A stretch of 64,000 bases of DNA from DASQYE01 sp036389675 (lineage in GTDB: Bacteria; Acidobacteriota; Blastocatellia; Pyrinomonadales; Pyrinomonadaceae). Shown one piece after another: positions 9,273 to 17,185 of this stretch (position 1 is the stretch's first letter; every line of letters starts with the position of its first letter). The notes beneath the pieces are model-generated. The model had not been told where the DNA came from. It saw only the letters and a list, made by a program, of their open reading frames with translations, and did not search any database. Location of the stretch: the NCBI GenBank assembly GCA_036389675.1, contig DASVWI010000032.1, positions 49,183 to 113,182 on the forward strand, in the 5' to 3' direction. Position numbers and translations under genes: made by a program.

Positions 9273-9662
9273 TCACTGGTGCTGGGGCAAGAGTTTCTTT
9301 AAAAGGGCCTCAAGCTGATCGAAATCAATCGGCTTGGTGACGTAATCATTACAGCCGGCGGCGAGCGCGTCGGCGTGAAAATCGGCTGTATCGTGAGCGG
9401 AAACGGCCACAATCGGGACATCGCGCAGGGATTCTTCCTGTCGTATGCGACGCGTGGCGGCCAGCCCGTCCAGAAGCGGCAGGCTTAAATCCATCAAGAT
9501 CAGGTTCGGTCGCTCGCGCCGGGCGATCTCGACGGCCTCTTCGCCATTGACGGCCTCCAGAACGTGATACCCGCTCATTTCCAGTAACCGCCTCATCATA
9601 AAACGGTTATCTTCAAAATCTTCGACCACCATGATGGTCGCAAGCGCGCCGTTGTTGCTCAC
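9273..9662 (-). CDS. Single-domain response regulator
   Basis: 129 aa CheY-like receiver with no output domain. The acidic pair (VEDFEDN), phosphoacceptor Asp in MDLSLPLLDG, Thr/Ser switch (VAVSAHD) and the conserved Lys (VTKPID) are all present. First gene of a minus-strand set with the RsbRD_N protein and the multi-PAS kinase, so it is the likely phosphoacceptor of that kinase. It resembles the receiver at 59000-59398. The region 9663-9897 separates it from the divergent kinase-like gene and should hold promoters for both; I could not pick one out with confidence. Confidence 0.85.
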   Translation of the reverse strand: MSNNGALATIMVVEDFEDNRFMMRRLLEMSGYHVLEAVNGEEAVEIARRERPNLILMDLSLPLLDGLAATRRIRQEESLRDVPIVAVSAHDTADFHADALAAGCNDYVTKPIDFDQLEALLKKLLPQHQ

Positions 9663-9897
9663 CTCTGCTTACTCACCTCTATCCATTATATTTGAGTTGC
9701 GACACCTTACCAGAGTTCTCCGCACGCGTAAACACGAATGCATGGCTAGCATACGGTGCTTTTTTTTGTTAAGATGCCGCATCGAAACGCGACACTAAGA
9801 GTTGCCCATTTTGGGCTCTATCCATACACGCAACGCGGTCTGCGACCCGGCGAAATTCGCGTATGGAGCGTCACAGGCGCGAAGGTTCGTGAGCAAT

Positions 9898-10581
9898 ATG
9901 AAGCCGTTAATATCGGAAACACAGGACATCGACACGCTGCAGGAGCTCGGGCGCGCCTCCGTCCAGATCGTCCACGACCTGAAGAACCAGCTTAACGGTC
10001 TCAAACTTTATGCCACGTTCCTACGCAAGCGTATGGAGAAGAGCGAACGACCGGCGGACGAGCAGGAGACCATCCTCAAATTAATCAACGGCCTTGAGCG
10101 CGCAGCCGCCGACATGACGGCCTTAGTGCGCTACGGTCGCCCTGTTGAGCTGCGCCGCCAGCCGCGCGTCGATCTGGTCAAAATACTGACGACCATTATC
10201 CAGAGCGAAAGCTTTGGCCCATCCGGCATACGCCTTGAGCCGCCCGCCGCCGCCTCGCTCGAAGGCGAGTTCGATACAGTGGCCGTCACGGAAGCTTTAA
10301 AAACGATCACGGCGGGCGCGAGCTCTCTGCGGCGCGCCGAAGACAAAGACGCGCTGCTGGTCTGCCTGCGGCGCGAAGAGACAGCCGGCGGGCACATGGC
10401 CGTCATAGAGTGGCGCGGCGTGAGATTAACCGAGGGCGTCGATCCATTTCATTCTTTCGTCGGCAGCGATGCGCTCAGGATGTCGCTCGCCGCCAAGATC
10501 ATCACAGCGCACGGCGGAGAAGCAGGCCCCGACGCGGGCCTGCTCAGAGTCCGCCTGCCAATTAAAAACGGTGACGGGTGA
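9898..10581 (+). CDS. Histidine-kinase-like protein with decayed ATPase domain
   Basis: 227 aa. The dimerisation helix with the phospho-accepting box is clear (VHDLKNQLNGLKL, ~24-36 after ATG 9898). The following domain keeps the outline of an HATPase but not its catalytic boxes: the N box Asn is missing (VTEALKTITAGASSL), G1 reads EWRGVRL, and G2 reads SDALRMSLAAKIITAHGGE where GLGLSLA is expected. It may therefore act as a phosphatase, phosphotransfer or scaffolding partner rather than a kinase. The NtrC-type activator follows by 88 bases. Its last codons (GDG, stop) lie inside a family C repeat. Confidence 0.7.
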   Translation: MKPLISETQDIDTLQELGRASVQIVHDLKNQLNGLKLYATFLRKRMEKSERPADEQETILKLINGLERAAADMTALVRYGRPVELRRQPRVDLVKILTTIIQSESFGPSGIRLEPPAAASLEGEFDTVAVTEALKTITAGASSLRRAEDKDALLVCLRREETAGGHMAVIEWRGVRLTEGVDPFHSFVGSDALRMSLAAKIITAHGGEAGPDAGLLRVRLPIKNGDG

Positions 10582-10646
10582 CGAGTGGCAAGTGACAGGT
10601 TAAAAGCTCTGTTCTTGCTTGCCGCTCGTCACTTATCACTCGTCAT
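10571..10646. repeat. Family C inverted repeat (copy 1)
   Basis: GTGACGGGTGACGAGTGGCAAGTGAC on the left, and GCCGCTCGTCACTTATCACTCGTCA on the right, with a loop containing GCTCTGTTCTTGC. Built from GTGACGA heptads. The left arm supplies the stop codon of the 9898-10581 gene. Confidence 0.75.
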
Positions 10647-10669
10647 TGCCTTAAGGGGGTTGAGACAAG

Positions 10670-12058
10670 TTGCAAAATAAAGACGCACGTATTCTGGTAG
10701 TTGATGATGAGCCGATGATGGCCGATTCGCTGAAGCAGAATCTGGCCGAAGAGGGTTATACGGTGGACACTGCGGCGACCGGGGCCGATGCCATAGAGCT
10801 TTTCGACCGTGGCGGGCATCATCTGGCGATCTGCGATCTACAGCTACCGGACATGGACGGCCTTGAGGTCTTGCGCCACATGAAGGACGCGCGGCCCGCG
10901 ACAGAGATCATCGTCGTCACAGGCTACGGCACGGTGGCGCGCGCGGTGGAAGCCACCAAGGCCGGCGCTTTCTACTTCGTGGAAAAGCCTTTCGACTTCG
11001 AGCAGATGCAGCCGCTCGTCGAGAAGGCGCTTGAGCGCCGCGAGCTGATGGCGGAAAGCGAGAGCCTGCGTCGCCAGCTCTCCACCCGCGCCGAATACTT
11101 CAACATCATCGGCTCGTCCAAGCCGATGCAGACCATCTACGAGACCATCGAATCGGTCGCCAAATCTGATGCCAACGTCCTGATCGTCGGCGAAAGTGGC
11201 ACGGGCAAAGAGCTGATCGCCAACGCCATTCACTACAACTCACTGCGCTCGAAAAAACCTTTCATCAAGGTCAACTGCGCCGCGCTGCCCAAAGAGCTGA
11301 TCGAATCCGAACTCTTCGGCCACACGAAGGGCGCTTTCACGGGCGCGCACGCCGACAAGGAAGGTCTCGTCCAACACGCCGCCGGCGGATCGTTGATGCT
11401 GGACGAGATTGCCGAGATGCCGGTCGAGCTGCAACCGAAACTCCTGCGCGTCTTGCAGGAGCGCAGCTATCGCAAGATCGGTTCGGAGAAAACCTACGCG
11501 GTGGACTTTCGCCTCATCTGCTCGACCAATCGCATGCCGGCTGACGCCATCCGCGACGGGCTCTTGCGCGACGACCTCTTCTACCGCATCTCTACGATCA
11601 CGATTCACGTCCCCCCTTTGCGCGAGCGCGCCGAAGACATACAACTGCTGACGGAATATTTTTTGAAGATGTACTCGCAAAAGTACGACCGCCCGATCAC
11701 GGGCGTCTCACAGGCGGCCTACCAGCGATTGTTCGCGCACCCTTGGCCGGGCAACGTGCGCGAGCTGCAAAACGTCATCGAGCGCGCGGTGCTTCTGGCG
11801 AAAGCGACGAAGATCGAGCCGGTCGACCTGCCCTTCGATAACGGCTCGCTGCCGGAAGGCGCGCAGGCCGGCGCGACGTGGGACGTGCCGCCCAACATGA
11901 CGCTCGAAGACATAGAGAAGCTCGTCATCGAAAAGACCCTGCAAAGGACGGGCGGCAATAAGCAGGCGGCGGCAAACCTGCTCGGCATTTATCGCCCGCG
12001 CCTCTATAGCAAGATCAGGAAATATCACATAGACGTGGGCGCGCTCGTCTCACCTTAA
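10670..12058 (+). CDS. NtrC-family sigma54-dependent response regulator
   Basis: 462 aa. Receiver domain with phosphoacceptor Asp56 (CDLQLP), AAA+ domain with Walker A (GESGTGKE, ~174-181), an intact sigma54-contacting GAFTGA loop (~221-226), Walker B (LMLDEIAEM), and a C-terminal Fis-type helix-turn-helix (GGNKQAAANLLGIYRPRLYSKIRKY). It should remodel sigma54 polymerase at enhancer-dependent promoters. The start is a TTG at 10670; there is no earlier in-frame start, and AAGGGGG lies 10 bases upstream, so TTG is well supported. Paired with the kinase-like protein upstream. Confidence 0.93.
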   Translation: MQNKDARILVVDDEPMMADSLKQNLAEEGYTVDTAATGADAIELFDRGGHHLAICDLQLPDMDGLEVLRHMKDARPATEIIVVTGYGTVARAVEATKAGAFYFVEKPFDFEQMQPLVEKALERRELMAESESLRRQLSTRAEYFNIIGSSKPMQTIYETIESVAKSDANVLIVGESGTGKELIANAIHYNSLRSKKPFIKVNCAALPKELIESELFGHTKGAFTGAHADKEGLVQHAAGGSLMLDEIAEMPVELQPKLLRVLQERSYRKIGSEKTYAVDFRLICSTNRMPADAIRDGLLRDDLFYRISTITIHVPPLRERAEDIQLLTEYFLKMYSQKYDRPITGVSQAAYQRLFAHPWPGNVRELQNVIERAVLLAKATKIEPVDLPFDNGSLPEGAQAGATWDVPPNMTLEDIEKLVIEKTLQRTGGNKQAAANLLGIYRPRLYSKIRKYHIDVGALVSP

Positions 12059-12073
12059 AATTCCAGAAGCCAT

Positions 12074-12649
12074 ATGAGTTTTATTCGAGCGGTCTTAATC
12101 CTCAGCCTTATACCGGCCTGCGCCGTAACCTCTGCGGCGCAGGGGTCGAGAGGCTGTGCGCTTAACCTTGCGCGTCTGAGCGAAGCGCAGGAGCTATACG
12201 GCCTTCATCCCGGCATGACCGTCGAGCAGGTGAAAGCGCTCGTGCCCACGCTTGAGATGGGCACGACGGATGCTGCCGGTCTGTCAAAGACAAGCTTCTC
12301 GCCGGAATTCCATCAGGCGATTGCCAAGACAGCCTATCCGGGCGTGCGAACCATCTCGCTTGAGTTCTTCGACGGGCGACTGACATCGCTCTGGATAGGC
12401 TATAACGCTTCGTTCAAATGGAAGAGCATGGAAGAGTTTGTGCCGGGGATGAGCCGCGCGCTCGGCCTCACAGAGACGTGGCGGCCAAGGGCACGCGGCG
12501 GTCAGCAGCTTGATTGCGGTGATTACGAGGTGACGGCGATGATGATCGGCGGAAGCCCGAGCATACATATCTCGGACGAAAAGGCGCGCTCGATGTGGGA
12601 AACACGGCGGGCCGCCGCCGAAGAGGCGGAAGAATCAACCGTGCCCTGA
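12074..12649 (+). CDS. Secreted protein of unknown function
   Basis: 191 aa with a signal peptide (residues ~1-22, ending around SAAQG). The mature part starts with a cysteine (RGCALNLARLSEAQELYGLHPGMTVEQVKALVP), a pattern like SmpA/OmlA-type or DUF-type periplasmic domains in which G-M-T-x-x-x-V marks a small alpha/beta fold. A second Cys (QLDCGDYEV) may form a disulphide with it. It begins 15 bases after the NtrC-type gene and could be co-transcribed. I do not recognise a specific family. Confidence 0.65.
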   Translation: MSFIRAVLILSLIPACAVTSAAQGSRGCALNLARLSEAQELYGLHPGMTVEQVKALVPTLEMGTTDAAGLSKTSFSPEFHQAIAKTAYPGVRTISLEFFDGRLTSLWIGYNASFKWKSMEEFVPGMSRALGLTETWRPRARGGQQLDCGDYEVTAMMIGGSPSIHISDEKARSMWETRRAAAEEAEESTVP

Positions 12650-12735
12650 GGCTTAAGGCACACGCTTGCGGCAAACCCCACGCGCCTGAGTTTCCGGATT
12701 ACTCCGAACAAAAGCGCTTTCAAAAACCCTTTGGT

Positions 12736-13119
12736 CTAGTCCAGCTGGTAGGTCGCCACGCTGGTCGGCGTCTCAAAGCAGCGAACCTTGTAGACCCTGA
12801 CGCGATCATCGCCGACGCGCGCGGCGACTCTCTCCAGAATATAGCGCGCCAGATTTTCCGCCGACGGGTTCAGCTCTTCATCAAAGGGCGCGAGCTCGTT
12901 GATGTTGCGATGGTCGAGGTATTGCACGACCTCGTCGGCGGCGTCCTTCAGCTCTCCGAAATCAACGAGTAGTCCGATGTTGTCCAGCTCGCGCCCGCGC
13001 GCGTAAATCTCCACGCGGTAGTTGTGCCCGTGCAGGTTTTCGCACTTTCCCTTGTAGCCGCGCAGTTGATGCGCGCTCGAAAAGTTGCGCTCGATCATCA
13101 CTTCAAATTGTCCGGCCAT
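12736..13119 (-). CDS. queD: 6-carboxy-5,6,7,8-tetrahydropterin synthase QueD
   Basis: Converts 7,8-dihydroneopterin triphosphate to 6-carboxytetrahydropterin in the queuosine and 7-deazaguanine pathway. 127 aa, normal length. Zinc-binding His residues (SSAHQL and LHGHNY), the catalytic Cys (GKCENLHGH), DFGELK and LDHRNIN, and the C-terminal Glu (CFETPTSVATY) are all seen. It is the last gene of a likely operon rpiB-glyA-dinG-queD (31 bases after the helicase stop). Other queuosine genes are not in the window. Confidence 0.9.
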   Translation of the reverse strand: MAGQFEVMIERNFSSAHQLRGYKGKCENLHGHNYRVEIYARGRELDNIGLLVDFGELKDAADEVVQYLDHRNINELAPFDEELNPSAENLARYILERVAARVGDDRVRVYKVRCFETPTSVATYQLD

Positions 13120-13150
13120 GCTCTGTTCAAGTCCCCTGCTGATTCAATGA

Positions 13151-15118
13151 TTATCGCGCCAAGGTCTCCGTCTCTTCAAACACGCGCGCGACCTCGTCTA
13201 TATCGGAAGTGACGCGGCACGGCGGCAGGCTTTCGAGGAACATGCGCCCGTAGCCTTTCGTCCGCAGGCGCGGGTCGAGCACGGCGAGCACGCCCCTGTC
13301 CGTCGCGCTGCGAATCAATCGGCCCAGTCCCTGCTTGAGACTGATGATCGCCTGTGGCACGCTGTACTCGTAAAAGCTTGAGCCGCCCTGATCGTCTATG
13401 TACCTTTGCCGGGCGGCGACCACAGGGTCTGAAGGGACGGCGAACGGCAGCTTGTCTATGATGACGCAGGAGAGTGCGCTCCCGCGCACGTCCACGCCCT
13501 GCCAGAAACTCGAGGTGGCGAACAGAACGGCGTTCGGCGTCTCGCGGAATCTTTCCAGAAGCCCCGCCTTGGAAGCCATGCCTTGCAGCAGGCACGGGTA
13601 CGATACTTCGCGCGCGACCCCTTCATAGAGCGCGCGCATCCCAGCGAAGCTGGTCGATAGCACGAAGGCTCGGCCCTCGGTCGCGTTCAGGATCTTGACG
13701 ACTTCGGCGGCTGCCGCCTCGGCCCACTGCGGCGAGCGCGGGTCTGGCATGCGCTGCGGGAGATAGAGCACTGCCTGATTACGGTAATCATAGCCGGAGG
13801 GGGCGATGAGGTCGTCCGCCTCAGAGAGCCCCAGACGCTCGCGTATAAAGCCGAAGTTTCCGGCGCTGGCGAGCGTCGCGGAAGTCAGCACGACCGTCTC
13901 GACGCGATCAAAGAGCTTGTCCTGCAAAAGGCCCGATACGTCTATGGGCGAAGCTCTGAGAAACGCCCCGCGACCGCGCCGCTCAAGCCAGTAGACGAAA
14001 GCGCGGTCGTCGCCCGCGACGATAAACTGTAGATCGAAGCGAAGCTGGCGCACGCGCCTCGTCAGATTTTCAATCTCGGGCGGCTGCTCCTTGAGCGCGT
14101 CGAGCGTCGTCTCCATCCTTGAGAGCGCGCCGTCAAGGCCAAGGTACGCTTCGCCGAGCGCCGTCGCCTCTATCTCGCCCGAAGCGGTGCGCCGCGCAAA
14201 CGTGCCGAGCAGGATGGGAAACCTTCCCTCGGCCCCACGGCTCTCGCGAAAGCCCATCCAGAAGTTATCGGCGAAGCGCGTGACGCGCCCCGCGATGCGC
14301 GTCAACTCCTTATTGGCATCGACGTTGGTGACGGGAAGCAGCGCGAGGTCGCGCACGAGGTCTTCCATCTGGTAGCTGGACACCTGCGCGCCGAAATACT
14401 CCGCCGCCACGTCCTCTACCTGATGAGCTTCGTCGAAGACGACCGCCGAGTAATCCGGCAGCACCTGCCCGTACTCGCTGTTACGCAGGGCGAGGTCTGC
14501 GAAGAAGAGGTGATGATTGACGATCACTATGTCCGCGTCCATCGCGCGCTGGCGCATGCGCGTGATGAAGCAGGGGTCGAAGTCGGGGCACTTCTGGCCG
14601 AGACAGGTCTCGGAGCGCGCGTCTATGTGACGCCAGAAGGGGAGGTTTTCCGGCAGCCCGACAAGCTCCGCGCGGTCGCCCGTCTGCGAATCCCTTGCCC
14701 ACTGCCTGACTTCGTCGAAGTAATCGAGCTCTTCGAGGCCGTCGAGGACGGGAGAATTCTCCGCGCGCTTGATACGCTGAAGGCAGGCGTAATTGCTGCG
14801 CCCCTTCATATAGGCGGCAGTGAACTTGCGCGGCAGGACACGCTGCAGGAAGGGAATGTCCTTCTCCATCAACTGCTCTTGCAGGTTCTTCGTTCCCGTC
14901 GAGATGATGACGCGCCCGCTCGTCGAGACCGCCGCCGCAATCGCCGGAACGAGATACGCGAGCGTCTTCCCCGTGCCTGTGCCGGCCTCAACTATCAGGT
15001 GGCGCTTCTCTCCGAAGGCGCGCAGCACGGCCTCGGCCATCTCTATCTGGCCGGGGCGATACTCATACTCAGGGTGCGCGCGCGCGATCAAACCGTCGCG
15101 CCCGAAAATCTTTTCCAT
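13151..15118 (-). CDS. DinG/XPD-family iron-sulfur ATP-dependent helicase
   Basis: 655 aa superfamily 2 DNA helicase. Walker A (EAGTGTGKT, 44-52), DEAH box (FDEAHQVED), four cysteines placed as in the XPD-type 4Fe-4S domain (Cys112, Cys172, Cys177, Cys183) and the C-terminal motif VI (QGLGRLIRS). The size matches DinG/YoaA-type enzymes without the exonuclease domain. Starts one base after the glyA stop (TAG-C-ATG), so it is co-translated with it. Role in replication-fork or damage repair is family knowledge. Confidence 0.9.
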   Translation of the reverse strand: MEKIFGRDGLIARAHPEYEYRPGQIEMAEAVLRAFGEKRHLIVEAGTGTGKTLAYLVPAIAAAVSTSGRVIISTGTKNLQEQLMEKDIPFLQRVLPRKFTAAYMKGRSNYACLQRIKRAENSPVLDGLEELDYFDEVRQWARDSQTGDRAELVGLPENLPFWRHIDARSETCLGQKCPDFDPCFITRMRQRAMDADIVIVNHHLFFADLALRNSEYGQVLPDYSAVVFDEAHQVEDVAAEYFGAQVSSYQMEDLVRDLALLPVTNVDANKELTRIAGRVTRFADNFWMGFRESRGAEGRFPILLGTFARRTASGEIEATALGEAYLGLDGALSRMETTLDALKEQPPEIENLTRRVRQLRFDLQFIVAGDDRAFVYWLERRGRGAFLRASPIDVSGLLQDKLFDRVETVVLTSATLASAGNFGFIRERLGLSEADDLIAPSGYDYRNQAVLYLPQRMPDPRSPQWAEAAAAEVVKILNATEGRAFVLSTSFAGMRALYEGVAREVSYPCLLQGMASKAGLLERFRETPNAVLFATSSFWQGVDVRGSALSCVIIDKLPFAVPSDPVVAARQRYIDDQGGSSFYEYSVPQAIISLKQGLGRLIRSATDRGVLAVLDPRLRTKGYGRMFLESLPPCRVTSDIDEVARVFEETETLAR

Positions 15119-15119
15119 G

Positions 15120-16424
15120 CTAATCCGCGCCCATCGCTTCCTGTTCCGGCGCTCTCTGTTTGAGGCGCTTCTGGTAGAGCGGGAAACGCGCCGTCAGCTC
15201 AGCGACTGACTCGCGAACCCTTCGGCGCACGTCTTCGGATTGCGGGTCGTGCAGGACTTCCGCGATCAGTCGCCCGACCACTCGCATCTCTTCCTCATTC
15301 ATGCCGCGCGTGGTCAGCGCGGGCGTGCCGATACGAATGCCGGAAGTGACGAAGGGCTTGTTGGTATCGAAGGGAATGGTGTTTTTGTTGACGGTGATGC
15401 TGGCCGCGTCGAGCGCCTTCTCGGCGTCCTTACCGGTGATTCCCTTGCCTCCCATGAAGACATCGACGAGCATCAGGTGATTGTCTGTGCCGCCGGAAAC
15501 GATACGCAGGCCCTGCTCCTGCAACTCGGCGGCGAGCGCCTTTGCATTCTTCAATACTCGCTGCTGGTACTCTTTGAAGTCGCTCCTCAAGGCTTCGCCG
15601 AAGGCGACGGCCTTGGCGGCGATGATGTGTACGAGCGGGCCGCCCTGCACGCCCGGAAAGAGCTTGCGATTAACCTCAGCCGCGTGCTCCTCTTTGCAGA
15701 GGATGAGACCGCCGCGCGGGCCGCGCAGAGTCTTATGCGTCGTCGTGGTGACGTAATCGGCGTGCGGCACGGGAGAGGGGTGAAGCCCGGCGGCGATAGG
15801 CCCGGCGATGTGGGCTATGTCTGCGAAGACGCGCGCGCCGATGCCGCGGGCTATCTCGCCAATGCGCTCGAAGTTGATCGTGCGCGGGTAGGCGCTCGCC
15901 CCGCAGACGATCAGTTTCGGCTTGTGTTCTTCGGCGATGCGTTGCAGCTGGTCGTAATCAATCTGCTCTGTGTCGGGAGAGACGCCGTAGTCGGCCACCT
16001 TGTAGCTGATGCCCGAGAAGTTCATCGGGTGGCCGTGCGTCAGGTGTCCGCCGTGCGAAAGGTTCATCCCGAGAATCTGATCGCCGTACTGTATGGCGGC
16101 CATGTAGACGGCCATGTTGGCCTGCGCGCCCGAGTGTGGCTGGACGTTGGCGTGTTCCGCGCCGAAGAGGTCTTTGGCGCGATCAATGGCCGTCTGCTCG
16201 ACCACGTCCGCAAACTCGCACCCGCCGTAGTAGCGTTTCTTCGGGTAGCCTTCGGCGTACTTGTTGGTGAAGACCGAGCCCATCGCTTCGAGCACGGCCT
16301 CGCTGACGAAATTCTCCGAGGCGATCAGCTCAAGCCCGCCCGACTGGCGCGCGACCTCGTCGTCAATCGCACGGCTAATCAAGGGATCGACTTCGCTGAG
16401 CGGCGCATTCCACTTATCACTCAT
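15120..16424 (-). CDS. glyA: Serine hydroxymethyltransferase
   Basis: PLP enzyme interconverting serine and glycine with tetrahydrofolate, main source of one-carbon units. 434 aa. Clear signature: LELIASENFVSEAVLEAMGS at the start, YYGGCEFADVVE, HSGAQANMAVY, DIAHIAGPIAAG, and the PLP-lysine motif TTTTHKTLRGPRGG. The start overlaps the upstream rpiB by four bases (ATGA-type), so the two are coupled. Confidence 0.97.
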   Translation of the reverse strand: MSDKWNAPLSEVDPLISRAIDDEVARQSGGLELIASENFVSEAVLEAMGSVFTNKYAEGYPKKRYYGGCEFADVVEQTAIDRAKDLFGAEHANVQPHSGAQANMAVYMAAIQYGDQILGMNLSHGGHLTHGHPMNFSGISYKVADYGVSPDTEQIDYDQLQRIAEEHKPKLIVCGASAYPRTINFERIGEIARGIGARVFADIAHIAGPIAAGLHPSPVPHADYVTTTTHKTLRGPRGGLILCKEEHAAEVNRKLFPGVQGGPLVHIIAAKAVAFGEALRSDFKEYQQRVLKNAKALAAELQEQGLRIVSGGTDNHLMLVDVFMGGKGITGKDAEKALDAASITVNKNTIPFDTNKPFVTSGIRIGTPALTTRGMNEEEMRVVGRLIAEVLHDPQSEDVRRRVRESVAELTARFPLYQKRLKQRAPEQEAMGAD

Positions 16425-16900
16425 TCCTGCTCCTCTTCATCTTCGGCGGACGATTGAGACTCCTCTTCGATCTGCCTGATCTTTGCGACGCGCGCGCCGT
16501 GTCGCCCGTTTTCAAACCCGGCCCCGAACCATGCGCGCACGATCTTTGGGATTTCATCCCGGGGCGTGGTGCGCGCGCCGATGGCAAGCACGTTGGCGTC
16601 GTTGTGCTGGCGCGCGAGACGCGCGACCTCTTCCGACCATGCGACCGCCGCGCGCACTCCATGCACCTTATTGGCAGCGATTGCCATCCCTGTGCCGGAG
16701 CCGCAGACGAGCAGGCCCTGCTCGACGTGCCCGCGCGCGACCGCTTCGCCGACGCGCCTTGCGTAGTCAGGATAGTCCACGGACTCTTCGGAGACCGCGC
16801 CGAAGTCCTCGTATTCGACGCCCAGCTCTCGAAGCAAAGGCTTGAGTCGTTCTTTCTCAGCGTAGCCCGCATGATCGCTGGCGAGTGCTATTTTCATCAT
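16421..16900 (-). CDS. rpiB: Ribose-5-phosphate isomerase B (housekeeping copy)
   Basis: Interconverts ribulose-5-P and ribose-5-P. 159 aa. It keeps the canonical active-site Cys (LLVCGSGTGMAIAANK), the ASDHAG N-terminal loop, DYPDYA and the HNDAN motif. Acidic C-terminal tail (SSAEDEEEQE). Two ATG codons in tandem (16900 and 16897). A second, very different RpiB with an N-terminal extension lies at 45935-46783. This one leads the operon with glyA, dinG-like and queD; the 285-base gap to proS holds divergent promoters. Confidence 0.93.
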   Translation of the reverse strand: MMKIALASDHAGYAEKERLKPLLRELGVEYEDFGAVSEESVDYPDYARRVGEAVARGHVEQGLLVCGSGTGMAIAANKVHGVRAAVAWSEEVARLARQHNDANVLAIGARTTPRDEIPKIVRAWFGAGFENGRHGARVAKIRQIEEESQSSAEDEEEQE

Positions 16901-17185
16901 CTACAGCTTGCCCCAAGGGGATTGACGCACGACGGACGGCATAAAGATATTTGATGGTACATCACGCCTTTGGCCGCCCGCAACGAGAAACCGCGAAAGA
17001 GTCGAGCGTGAGCGTGTGTCGAAAGGCGGCCCGTCCCCTGCGAGGTCAGCCGCCTTCGTCTCCGGCCACGATGAGGGAGCGCCTGCCGCCCCGGCGGTGG
17101 TTGCTTTAGTTGCTATTGCTGCGCGAGAATGAGCAGAGTGTCTCCCAAACTGATCGCTCTTTAAGGAGTCTGAAAGCATTCACTC

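Noticed and set aside
15240..16457. Long plus-strand open frame (405 codons) antisense to glyA
   Set aside because: Only a GC-rich shadow of the conserved glyA gene; no recognisable protein.
16901..17179. 92-codon minus-strand frame in the rpiB-proS gap
   Set aside because: Low-complexity translation without a ribosome-binding site; the gap is more likely promoter sequence.
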